The translations under genes and the position numbers were made by a program. DNA of 64,000 nucleotides from SHZI01 sp963698405 (lineage in GTDB: Bacteria; Pseudomonadota; Gammaproteobacteria; Steroidobacterales; GCA-2729495), in NCBI GenBank assembly GCA_963698405.1, contig CAVOQT010000015.1:62001-126000 (forward strand). Direction: 5' to 3'. How positions within the stretch are numbered: the stretch's first letter is position 1; the number at the start of each line of letters is the position of its first letter. Below, one piece after another: positions 27,218-34,799 of the stretch. The notes beneath the pieces are model-generated. The model did no database searches, was not told the origin of the DNA, and worked only from the letters and a program-made list of their open reading frames with translations.

Positions 27218-27951
27218 GACAGCTGTGCGACTACCGGAGCACGGCGCATCGACGCCAGTACCTGACGGGTACGCAAGGTCCGGCCATCCAGATAATGCGC
27301 GAGAACCCCGCGCAACAGACGTTTGGCCGACTGCAGTACACCGGGATCGGTCAGCTCACCACGACTGATGGCCAATAGTGTCAGCCCCGACAGGACCAGT
27401 GCACCCTGTCCGGCCTCTGCCGGTACCGGACCGTGCTCGATGCGATATTCATAACTGCCGAGTGGATCCAGTGCGACATCATTGAGCACGTCATGCTCGA
27501 GATTGAGTCCGTAGCCAACCTCAGCCAGCAAGCTCAGTTCAAAGCGGCGCAAGGCAGGCTCGGGATCACCGCCCTGCCGAAGTTCATCGAGTGCCTGTGC
27601 ATAGGCGATGAACAGCCCGGGATGCGGGTCACCACGCCGGATGAAATTGAGGATCAACTCGTTCAGGTAAAACGCACCCATCAATGCCATGCCCTGCAAA
27701 GGCAGCTCACGCGATACGGTTTCTGCAGCGCGCAGGGTCTGCAGCGAGCCCCGCCCGCCCCAGGACATCCGTACCGCCTGGAAGGGCTGCAGTACGCTGC
27801 GCCAGCGGGATGACGGACGACGGGCACCACGAGCCACGATACCCACACGACCATGTTCGTTGGCCAGTACTTCGAGAATCTGGCTGGTTTCCTGGTACGG
27901 CCTGGCATGCAGGATGAAGGCCGCCTCAAATTCAGTTATCGCAGCACTCAC
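27214..27951 (-). CDS. recO: DNA repair protein RecO
   Basis: A 245-residue recombination mediator that with RecR loads RecA onto SSB-coated gaps. An N-terminal OB fold (about 1-80; AFILHARPYQETSQILEV, GRVGIVARGARR) is followed by a helical domain. I chose the GTG that overlaps the era stop as GTGA. The frame is open 17 codons further upstream inside era, but homology begins at ITEFEAAF. Length agrees with E. coli RecO (242). The usual zinc-site cysteines of some RecO proteins are not seen, as in E. coli. Confidence 0.95.
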   Translation of the reverse strand: MSAAITEFEAAFILHARPYQETSQILEVLANEHGRVGIVARGARRPSSRWRSVLQPFQAVRMSWGGRGSLQTLRAAETVSRELPLQGMALMGAFYLNELILNFIRRGDPHPGLFIAYAQALDELRQGGDPEPALRRFELSLLAEVGYGLNLEHDVLNDVALDPLGSYEYRIEHGPVPAEAGQGALVLSGLTLLAISRGELTDPGVLQSAKRLLRGVLAHYLDGRTLRTRQVLASMRRAPVVAQLS

Positions 27952-28862
27952 GCTTCCGTCTCGAAGCCGAACTGTTGCAATGCCCGGGCGCTGTCTGCCC
28001 AATTGCTTTTTACCTTGACGTGAGTCTCAAGATAAAACTTGTCACCAAAGATCGCCTCCAGCTCAAGCCGCGCCGCTGTACCGACTTCCTTGATCATTGC
28101 GCCACCCTTGCCGACCACCATGCCCTTGTGCGAATCGCGGTCTGCCCAGATCGCCACGTCTGCGAGCACCACTCCCGGCTTCTGCTCCAGCATCAGCACC
28201 TCGACGGCGAGGCCATACGGGACTTCCTGGCGAAGTGCCAACAACAGCTTTTCGCGCACCATCTCGGCAATGCGGAATTCCATGCTTCGATTGGTGCTGG
28301 TATCCAGCGGGTAAAGTGGCGGCCCGACGGGCAGCGACGAGGCCACCAGATCGATCAGTCGGTCCAGATTATCGATGCGCGCAGCAGATACCGGAATGAT
28401 GCCGCCAAATTCGCCTTTGCCGGCACACTTCTGCAGATAAGGCAGCAATGCCGACTTCGGCCGTACAGAATCGATCTTGTTGACCACCAGCAGAGTCGGA
28501 ATACCGGCATTACGCACATGCTCAAGCACATAGTCATCCGCTGATCGCCAGACGCCAGCCTCAACCACGAACAACACCAGATCCGCACCGACGATCGCGC
28601 TGTCGGCCGCCCGGTTCATCGCCCGGTTGAGCATGTTGCTCTTGCGGGTATGCAGCCCCGGTGTATCGACAAACAGCAGCTGCGCATCAGGACGCGTCAA
28701 CACACCGAGAATCGCATGCCGTGTGGTCTGCGCCCGCGGCGTCACGATACTGATCTTTCGACCAACCAGGGCATTCACCAGCGTCGACTTGCCCACATTC
28801 GGGCGCCCGACTACGGCAACAAAACCGGTACGAAAATCTTCAGCCACGTTGATCTGCCTCAC
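27948..28862 (-). CDS. era: GTPase Era
   Basis: A 304-residue GTPase that binds the 3' end of 16S rRNA and helps 30S assembly. G1 is GRPNVGKST, G3 DTPGLH and G4 NKID. A C-terminal KH domain (about residues 205-285) contains GKGGAMIKEVG. The first possible GTG overlaps the rnc end by 23 bases; a second GTG 15 bases downstream (VAEDFRTGF) has a better GAGG element and would give 299 residues. The rnc-era-recO order is the conserved gammaproteobacterial one. Confidence 0.97.
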   Translation of the reverse strand: MRQINVAEDFRTGFVAVVGRPNVGKSTLVNALVGRKISIVTPRAQTTRHAILGVLTRPDAQLLFVDTPGLHTRKSNMLNRAMNRAADSAIVGADLVLFVVEAGVWRSADDYVLEHVRNAGIPTLLVVNKIDSVRPKSALLPYLQKCAGKGEFGGIIPVSAARIDNLDRLIDLVASSLPVGPPLYPLDTSTNRSMEFRIAEMVREKLLLALRQEVPYGLAVEVLMLEQKPGVVLADVAIWADRDSHKGMVVGKGGAMIKEVGTAARLELEAIFGDKFYLETHVKVKSNWADSARALQQFGFETEA

Positions 28863-29520
28863 GTAATGCCTGCTCTGCCGCCTGCTGCTCTGCAGTCCGG
28901 CGACTGGTGCCCTTGCCGCGCACCGTCAGACCCAGCGCGTCCAGCTGGCAGACGACTTCAAACAACTGGTCATGTGCAGACCCGCTGATCTGCTCGACCG
29001 TATATACCGGCAACGCATACCCCTGGCCCTGCAAAAATTCCTGCAAGCGGGTTTTGGGATCGCGCAGGTCTTCGTCGGCGGCCAAGCCTGCAAGATGACC
29101 TGCCAAAAGACGCAGCACAAGGGCACGGGCCGGCAGCATCCCACCATCAAGAAATACGGCACCGATAACCGCTTCCAGGGCATTTGCCAATATCGAGCCA
29201 CGCTGGTGGCCACCAGAACGCAATTCGCCACTGCCCAGCTGCAGATAACGCCCAAGATCGACGCTGCGCGCCAGCTCCTCCAGCGTTTCGCGCCTTACCA
29301 GCCGCGCACGCAGCCGACTCAGTGTGCCTTCATCTGCGGTGGGATGCGTGGCATAGAGAACTTCGGCAGCCACCATGCCCAGCACCGCATCACCGAGAAA
29401 TTCAAGACGCTCGTTATGCAACCCTGCAGCACTGCGATGGGTCAGAGCAAGACTGAGCAACTGCACATCGTGAAACGAATAGCCGAGTGTGCCGCTGGCC
29501 CAGTCGGCCGCAACCTTCAT
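28840..29520 (-). CDS. rnc: Ribonuclease III
   Basis: A 226-residue double-stranded RNA endonuclease that processes rRNA precursors. The signature NERLEFLGDAVLGMV is at about residues 37-51, with the catalytic acidic residues there and near 115-120 (ALEAVIGAVFLDGG). A dsRNA-binding domain covers about residues 155-224. The ATG start overlaps the upstream DUF4845 gene stop as ATGA. Confidence 0.97.
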   Translation of the reverse strand: MKVAADWASGTLGYSFHDVQLLSLALTHRSAAGLHNERLEFLGDAVLGMVAAEVLYATHPTADEGTLSRLRARLVRRETLEELARSVDLGRYLQLGSGELRSGGHQRGSILANALEAVIGAVFLDGGMLPARALVLRLLAGHLAGLAADEDLRDPKTRLQEFLQGQGYALPVYTVEQISGSAHDQLFEVVCQLDALGLTVRGKGTSRRTAEQQAAEQALREADQRG

Positions 29521-29888
29521 CTGCTGATCTCGACGGAATTGGTGAATTTAGCGGTCAGATACAGGTTGGCCAGATAGGGAACCTGATCTTCATAATCAAG
29601 CTCAACGCGAAAACCATCCTCGGACTTGCTGATCACGAAATCCTGGCGCGTCGGATAATCGACCGCATCGATATTGAGCCGCTTGGCAATTTCGGTCATG
29701 AGCTTTGCCGGAGTCGGCCCTGCGCCATCGTACTCATCTTTCAGGTCGTTCATCAGCTTCACGATCTTCATCTGCGTCAGATAGACAGGAATCAGTCGTA
29801 TGGCGCCATAACCGATCATGGCAACCAGACTTGCAATCACGATAAAGCCGATAGCCGTCATGCCCTGTTGGCGGTGTCTCATATCCAT
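29517..29888 (-). CDS. DUF4845 membrane protein
   Basis: A 123-residue protein with one N-terminal transmembrane helix (GMTAIGFIVIASLVAMIGYGAI, about residues 9-31) and a soluble, presumably periplasmic domain with short strands. The size, topology and position between lepB and rnc fit the DUF4845 family of gamma- and betaproteobacteria, whose function is unknown. The N-terminal helix looks a little like a pilin-type segment (QQGMTAIGFIVI), but there is no clear prepilin cleavage site. Coupled to rnc. Confidence 0.87.
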   Translation of the reverse strand: MDMRHRQQGMTAIGFIVIASLVAMIGYGAIRLIPVYLTQMKIVKLMNDLKDEYDGAGPTPAKLMTEIAKRLNIDAVDYPTRQDFVISKSEDGFRVELDYEDQVPYLANLYLTAKFTNSVEISR

Positions 29889-29895
29889 CTCCTAT

Positions 29896-30660
29896 TCAGT
29901 AGATCGATTGTCCGATACGCTCCCAGCGCGGCATGTGCGAGAAATCCCAGTTCATCCATATACGCACGGCACGGCCGGCGATATTGCTGTCCGGGATCAT
30001 CCCCACGCCCTCATAGCGGCTGTCGCGACTGTTGTCCCGGTTGTCGCCCATCATGAAGTAATGCCCCGGTGGCACGATAAACGTCCCCTCCAGGCTCCCC
30101 CTCCCGGGCATCCACAGCACCTGATGATCGGTAGTTCCAAGCCTTTCCTGGCCAAGCAGGGAACCATCCTGATCCCCGCCCTCGTACGGGCCAACGATGC
30201 TGACCTGTGTTGGCTGACCGTTGATGAATACCTGGCCACCCAGATAGCTGACCGAATCACCCGGCAGCCCGACCAGTCGCTTGATGTAATTCGTTGCAGG
30301 ATCGGCAGGCAGGCGAAATACCACCACGTCACCGCGCTGAGGCTCACCCAGGTCCAGCACCTTGCTGTTCAGCACCGGCAGGCGCAAACCATAGGAAAAC
30401 TTGTTGACGAAGATGAAATCGCCAATCAGCAAGGTTGGCATCATCGAACTTGAAGGAATCCGGAACGGTTCAAACAGGAACGAGCGGACCACCAGCACCA
30501 CGAGCAGCACCGGAAAGAATGAACGGGAGTACTCAACCAGCAGCGACTCGCCCGGTCGGGGTGAACGGGCGAGTCTCCGGGGCCGTAGCCAGATTGTGTC
30601 GAGTGCCCATATCGCGCCGGTTACGGCAGTCGCGCATACCAGTAAAAATGCAAAATCCAC
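29896..30660 (-). CDS. lepB: Signal peptidase I
   Basis: Inner-membrane serine protease that removes signal peptides from exported proteins. Two N-terminal helices (about 3-21 and 45-62) are followed by the catalytic Ser in RIPSSSMMPTLL, the general-base Lys in NYIKRLVGLPGDSV, and GDNRDNSRDSR near the end. I chose the GTG giving VDFAFLLV because a GGCGG element lies 5 bases upstream; an in-frame TTG 12 bases earlier is possible. About 254 residues against 324 in E. coli. lepA, usually just upstream, is absent here. Confidence 0.94.
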   Translation of the reverse strand: MDFAFLLVCATAVTGAIWALDTIWLRPRRLARSPRPGESLLVEYSRSFFPVLLVVLVVRSFLFEPFRIPSSSMMPTLLIGDFIFVNKFSYGLRLPVLNSKVLDLGEPQRGDVVVFRLPADPATNYIKRLVGLPGDSVSYLGGQVFINGQPTQVSIVGPYEGGDQDGSLLGQERLGTTDHQVLWMPGRGSLEGTFIVPPGHYFMMGDNRDNSRDSRYEGVGMIPDSNIAGRAVRIWMNWDFSHMPRWERIGQSIY

Positions 30661-30747
30661 GTCTACCGCCAATACATTTCAGCCAGGCGCATAGCCTAAC
30701 ATGGCGAGTGCTGACACCCGTCGGGAATACCGTTCAGAGGTCCGAAA

Positions 30748-30981
30748 CTAGCTGGCCAGCGCTGCGCGTAACGCGGCCCGATCAAGCCGGCCAAAGCAGA
30801 TTTCCCGATCCTGGTAACTGAGCACCGGGACCTTCAGTCCATGTATCTGCCGCCAGTCATCCCGGCTGTCGACATCGCGCACATCGACGCGAAGCTGATC
30901 GCCGTACAAGCGTTCAAGCTCCTCCAGCATGAACTCGCAGAGATGGCAGCCTTCACGGCTGTATACCGTCAACTCGATCAC
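30748..30981 (-). CDS. Glutaredoxin-like (DUF836) small thiol protein
   Basis: A 77-residue protein with a thioredoxin-like fold. The N-terminal strand and active site are LTVYSREGCHLCEFM (CHLC), and the cis-Pro region is LKVPVLSY. These features match short glutaredoxin family proteins related to DUF836. It probably acts in thiol-disulfide exchange in the cytoplasm; the partner is unknown. It starts with GTG 2 bases after the rseB stop, so it is likely the last gene read from the rpoE operon before lepB. Confidence 0.87.
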   Translation of the reverse strand: MIELTVYSREGCHLCEFMLEELERLYGDQLRVDVRDVDSRDDWRQIHGLKVPVLSYQDREICFGRLDRAALRAALAS

Positions 30982-30983
30982 GA

Positions 30984-32027
30984 CTATTGCCGCAGTTCAC
31001 TGGCCAGGGGATCGCCATCAGTCCTCTGCAGCGACCTCGCGATCATTTCCACCGTACGTACCGGAACCTCACCAACAGCCGTCACAAGATAGACCCCGGT
31101 CATTGCCGTATAGGCATTGGCGGCACCGATGCGTGACACGCCTTCGCCCTGCTCCGCTGCGGTCACACCGCTTTCAACGAATACCGATACGCTCACGATG
31201 CCATCCGAGTAGACGAGTTGCTCCATCGGCGTGCTGCCCGCAGCGACATGCCGTGAGCGGGCATTCCGCAACTGGAAGCCCGGCGGCAAGGATGCTGCCC
31301 GCCAGACCGACTGTCCCGCATTGTCCGGAGTGCCTGACGCTGTACGCTCTCCAGTGTCCGATTGGCGCCAGCTGAAGCCTTCCGTGCTGACCGATGGATT
31401 CAGCGCTGCGGCGGGAATTTTCTCCGGCAAGGAGATTTCTGAAAACAGCAATTGCTCCACGACTGAACCGTCTTCTGCTGAAATCTGCACCTTCAGCGGC
31501 ATGGCGGTACTGCGGTCCAGCCAGAGCCGATAGCCGTACCGATACCGATCCATCGGCTGTACCGTAATCATCCATGTCAGCCGTCCGACCAGCCGGCCGC
31601 CGCTGGCAATTGCAAACCGGTAGTAGTCGTCATCAAAACGGATATCGTCCGGAAATTGCTGGCGTAGCGGGCTGGTGCCGTTGGAGCCAGCGCTGCGCCG
31701 GCCGACGATTACCGTGCGCTGATCGGGAAAAATACAGGTAACTTCCTCGCCCCGACGAATGATCTCGCGACCGACCTCATCCATCGCAGTAATGCGTTCA
31801 GCGCTGACCCCGTCATCGACGCGGTGAACGATGTGCATGACAGAAGCTTCGTTACCCTGCATCTGCACCAGCGTACCCTCGTAGTTGAGGGTGCTGAGGG
31901 CTCGCTCCATGCGCCCGAGCCAGTCCTGCGGCTCACTGTCAGCCCAGGCCGGGAAACCCAGCACGCAGCACAACCCCAGGACAGCACAGGACAGAACCTG
32001 TTGCATACCGCCCCGCCAATACTTCAT
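30984..32027 (-). CDS. rseB: Sigma-E regulatory protein RseB/MucB
   Basis: A 347-residue periplasmic protein with a signal peptide (core VLSCAVLGLCCVLGFPAWA). The large N-terminal domain (about 35-215) has the LolA-like fold that senses misplaced lipoproteins and LPS. The smaller C-terminal domain contacts RseA. Binding to RseA protects it from DegS cleavage. The start overlaps the rseA stop as ATGA. In many relatives degP (mucD) follows; here a glutaredoxin-like gene does. Confidence 0.93.
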   Translation of the reverse strand: MKYWRGGMQQVLSCAVLGLCCVLGFPAWADSEPQDWLGRMERALSTLNYEGTLVQMQGNEASVMHIVHRVDDGVSAERITAMDEVGREIIRRGEEVTCIFPDQRTVIVGRRSAGSNGTSPLRQQFPDDIRFDDDYYRFAIASGGRLVGRLTWMITVQPMDRYRYGYRLWLDRSTAMPLKVQISAEDGSVVEQLLFSEISLPEKIPAAALNPSVSTEGFSWRQSDTGERTASGTPDNAGQSVWRAASLPPGFQLRNARSRHVAAGSTPMEQLVYSDGIVSVSVFVESGVTAAEQGEGVSRIGAANAYTAMTGVYLVTAVGEVPVRTVEMIARSLQRTDGDPLASELRQ

Positions 32028-32662
32028 TTCACTGGATACTCAAAACGCGTGCGTACAGCCGCTGCATAACCCCGGTCGTTGACTATGCGTGAATCAGCCG
32101 CCTGCACAGCAAGCGTACCGGTGTATTCACCATGATAGACAAGATAGTCAGTCAGCCGCTGACGGGACAGGAGTGTACGGGTTGCAAGCGGCTGTGGACG
32201 CAACCGTTCAGCGGCCACGACAACCGGCATCCGCAGACCTGTCCTGCTCGCCTGGATTGCGGCCACTGGTGTCGGCGATGGACTTCTCACCGTCGCCATC
32301 AGGAAGATGGTCAGCAACACGGTCGCTGCCGCAGCGAAGGGTGCGATATTCGTCTGCCAGCGGCGATCCGGGATGCTGCCCGCAGGCATACCCCCCTGTC
32401 CATCCGTAGCGATCGCTGAACCGGCCTCCGCCTCCAGCGCACGACGTACCCGGTCACCCAACTGCCGTGCGTCCGGCACCGCCGTTCCGGCGCGCAGTGC
32501 GGCACCGATCAGCCCATAACGTCCCAGCCGCTGTTGCTGCTCAGGGCTCTGCCTGAGGCGAGCAAACAGAAACTCCAGTTCTGCAGCAGGCAATTCATCG
32601 TCGAGCCATGCAGACAACTGTTCAGCAACGATATCCGGCATGGCTTCGGGTACCTTGCTCAT
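32024..32662 (-). CDS. rseA: Anti-sigma-E factor RseA/MucA
   Basis: A 212-residue single-pass inner-membrane protein. The cytoplasmic N-terminal part (about 1-80; EQLSAWLDDELPAAELEFLF) fits the RseA sigma-binding domain. A transmembrane helix spans about 106-125 (IAPFAAAATVLLTIFLMATV), and the periplasmic tail binds RseB. Regulated proteolysis of this protein would release the sigma factor encoded one base upstream. Confidence 0.9.
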   Translation of the reverse strand: MSKVPEAMPDIVAEQLSAWLDDELPAAELEFLFARLRQSPEQQQRLGRYGLIGAALRAGTAVPDARQLGDRVRRALEAEAGSAIATDGQGGMPAGSIPDRRWQTNIAPFAAAATVLLTIFLMATVRSPSPTPVAAIQASRTGLRMPVVVAAERLRPQPLATRTLLSRQRLTDYLVYHGEYTGTLAVQAADSRIVNDRGYAAAVRTRFEYPVK

Positions 32663-32663
32663 G

Positions 32664-33239
32664 TCAGTTCACCAGTGGCCGGATAATTGCATCGATCGCT
32701 CCACGGGCACGAAAGATCCGCGAACGCACCGTACCCACCGGACAATCCATCGCCTGCGCTATTTCTTCGTAACTCAAGCCTTCAATCTCCCGCAGCATGA
32801 TCGCGGTCCGCAGTTCATCCGGCAGATCAGCCATCGCCCGTGCGATGGTCTGTCGCAACTGCTCCTGCATGAGGAGCCCCTCCGGCGACTCCTCATCACG
32901 CAGGCGACTATCGTTCGCGTAGTAATCCGGATCCTGACTGTCCAGTTCCTGCTCGGGAGGTTTGCGTTGAGCTGCGGCAAGATGGTTCTTTGCGGCATTG
33001 ATCGCAATTCGGTACAACCACGTATAGAAGGCACTGTCACCACGGAATGCGGGTAATGCCCGGTATGCCTTGATGAAGGCTTCCTGGGAAACATCGAGAG
33101 CATCGGTAGGGTCACGTACAAAACGCATCACCAGTTTGACGATCTTCTGCTGGTACTTGAGAACCAGCAGGTCGAACGCGGCCCGGTCGCCACCCTGGGC
33201 ACGTTCTACGAGAAGCTGGTCACCATCGGTTACTGCCAT
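32664..33239 (-). CDS. rpoE: RNA polymerase sigma-E factor (RpoE/AlgU)
   Basis: A 191-residue ECF sigma factor controlling the envelope stress response. Region 2 contains YQQKIVKLVMRFVRDPTDAL and VSQEAFIKAYRALPAF; region 4 contains MLREIEGLSYEEIAQAMDCP with GTVRSRIFRAR. The ATG giving MAVTDGDQ is chosen. The frame stays open for 42 more codons, but a sigma-E-type promoter lies inside that extension. First gene of rpoE-rseA-rseB. Confidence 0.97.
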   Translation of the reverse strand: MAVTDGDQLLVERAQGGDRAAFDLLVLKYQQKIVKLVMRFVRDPTDALDVSQEAFIKAYRALPAFRGDSAFYTWLYRIAINAAKNHLAAAQRKPPEQELDSQDPDYYANDSRLRDEESPEGLLMQEQLRQTIARAMADLPDELRTAIMLREIEGLSYEEIAQAMDCPVGTVRSRIFRARGAIDAIIRPLVN

Positions 33240-33290
33240 GCCCGGTTTGGTCCTGTTACGGAACGCGGGCGCTGCACAGTTCACCGGTCG

Positions 33291-33318
33291 TGTAGACCCG
33301 ATTGAAAACTGAAAGTTC
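33291..33318 (-). promoter_or_regulatory. Predicted sigma-E-dependent promoter of rpoE
   Basis: On the minus strand GAACTT (33318-33313) is followed after 16 bases by TCTACA (33296-33291). This closely matches the sigma-E/AlgU consensus GAACTT-N16/17-TCtgA. Transcription would start near 33284, leaving about 45 bases before the rpoE ATG. It implies the usual autoregulation of the operon. Confidence 0.65.
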
Positions 33319-33408
33319 GCCACGCATGACCTGCGTCCCGAGTTCTGAATATAGCGGTACTGCAAACGCGATGCAGCGTCAGACTCATTCTAACTCAAGG
33401 CAGCTAAA

Positions 33409-33816
33409 TTAATTTCGCCGAATACGCACCAGCAATCGCCGCCAGGTATCAGCACTGAGCTGCCTGCGCAACACGATGAGGGAATGGATACGTCCCTCGC
33501 CGTCAGCTACCCGAAAGCCGGTTGCGATGCCGGGAAGAATCCAGGGTGGGCCGGCAAGTTGCAGCTCGGCAGCAGCACTACCACCCTGCCGGATCTGACC
33601 TGAGGAATCCACGCTGATACCAATCACAGGAAAACCGGTGCTCAGCGCCCACCCGCACTGCACGCAGGCGATCACAGCGAGTGGTAGCGCACAGGCGGTG
33701 GGCAATCTGCTCAGCCAGATGGCAAACAGCGCGGCAAGCGCAAAGACAACGACGACGACCGGCAGATACCAGTGCCGTTCAGGCTGGAGTGTGAATGAGA
33801 AGCCGTTCAACCACAT
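33409..33816 (-). CDS. ygfX: YgfX (CptA)-family membrane protein
   Basis: A 135-residue protein with two adjacent transmembrane helices (LPVVVVVFALAALFAIWL and CALPLAVIACVQCGWAL, about residues 18-56) and a soluble C-terminal part ending in a basic tail. It overlaps sdhE by 38 bases, the usual sdhE-ygfX pairing. In E. coli the homologue is described as a toxin-like protein affecting cytoskeletal proteins, but a role linked to SDH flavinylation is also proposed. Function here is unproven. Confidence 0.82.
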   Translation of the reverse strand: MWLNGFSFTLQPERHWYLPVVVVVFALAALFAIWLSRLPTACALPLAVIACVQCGWALSTGFPVIGISVDSSGQIRQGGSAAAELQLAGPPWILPGIATGFRVADGEGRIHSLIVLRRQLSADTWRRLLVRIRRN

Positions 33817-34018
33817 GGCGCAGACCAGTATCTTCAGTGGCCACGCGGCCGGCCAGCAAGTCGACTATGTCGGGATCCTGCCAGGAAAGGAGCTGCTCAA
33901 AAGCCTGGCGATCAGCTTCCGGCGCACCTGGAAAATCGTCATCCAGGTAACGCAGCAGCAAGACATCCAGCTCGCGCATTCCACGCCGGCACCGCCAGCG
34001 CAGTTGACCCGGGATCAC
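33779..34018 (-). CDS. sdhE: FAD assembly factor SdhE
   Basis: A 79-residue helical protein with the defining RGMRELD motif (RGxxE) near residue 12, and LLSWQDPDIVDLL. SdhE promotes covalent attachment of FAD to SdhA and FrdA. The GTG start overlaps the sdhB stop as GTGA, so the flavinylation factor is translated with its target complex. In E. coli sdhE is instead next to ygfZ and away from sdh. Confidence 0.95.
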   Translation of the reverse strand: MIPGQLRWRCRRGMRELDVLLLRYLDDDFPGAPEADRQAFEQLLSWQDPDIVDLLAGRVATEDTGLRHVVERLLIHTPA

Positions 34019-34797
34019 AGACGACGTTCGACCAGCATGCGCTTGATCGCTGCAATCGCCTTGGCCGGATTCAGATCCTTCGGGCAGGCGTTCGTGCAGT
34101 TCATGATCGTATGGCAGCGGTACAGCCGGAACGGGTCTTCCAGGTGATCCAGACGTTCACCGGTCGCCTCATCGCGCGTATCCACCAGCCAGCGATAGGC
34201 TGCAAGCAGTGTCGCCGGACCCAGATAGCGATCGCTGTTCCACCAGTAACTCGGGCAACTGGTCGAGCAGCAGGCACACAGGATGCAGGCAGAAGGACTG
34301 TTGATCAGCTCCTGGTCCTGCTTTGACTGCAGCCGCTCGCCATCCGGTGGCGGTGGGGTCTGTGCCTGCAACCACGGCTTGATCGAAGCGTACTGTGCAT
34401 AGAAGTTGGTCAGATCAGGCACCAGGTCCTTGATGACCGGCATGTGTGGCAGCGGATAGATCTTCACATCGCCGCGGATATCCTCGATCGCCTGCGTGCA
34501 GGCCAGCGTGTTCAGTCCGTCGATGTTCATCGCACACGAACCGCAGATGCCCTCGCGGCAGGAACGGCGGAAAGTCAGCGTGGGATCAACTTCATTCTTG
34601 ATCTTGATCAGCGCATCGAGAACCATCGGGCCGCAACGACCAAGGTCGACTGCATAGGTATCCACCCGCGGGTTCTGCCCGGCATCCGGGTCATAGCGGT
34701 AAACCTGGAAATTGCGCACACGCGTCGCGCCTTCGGTCGCCGGATAGGTCTTGCCGGAGGTAACTTTCGAATTGGCAGGCAGGGTGAACTCGGCCAT
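34015..34797 (-). CDS. sdhB: Succinate dehydrogenase iron-sulfur subunit
   Basis: A 260-residue subunit that passes electrons from SdhA to ubiquinone. The plant-type [2Fe-2S] domain has CREGICGSCAMNIDG. The ferredoxin-like domain has CILCACCSTSCP ([4Fe-4S]) and CHTIMNCTNACPKDLNPA ([3Fe-4S]). Somewhat longer than E. coli SdhB (238) owing to the N-terminus and an internal loop. It begins 2 bases after the sdhA stop. Confidence 0.97.
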   Translation of the reverse strand: MAEFTLPANSKVTSGKTYPATEGATRVRNFQVYRYDPDAGQNPRVDTYAVDLGRCGPMVLDALIKIKNEVDPTLTFRRSCREGICGSCAMNIDGLNTLACTQAIEDIRGDVKIYPLPHMPVIKDLVPDLTNFYAQYASIKPWLQAQTPPPPDGERLQSKQDQELINSPSACILCACCSTSCPSYWWNSDRYLGPATLLAAYRWLVDTRDEATGERLDHLEDPFRLYRCHTIMNCTNACPKDLNPAKAIAAIKRMLVERRL

Positions 34798-34799
34798 GT

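Noticed and set aside
33240..33365. N-terminal extension of rpoE by 42 codons
   Set aside because: The extension is not homologous to sigma factors and contains the predicted sigma-E promoter.
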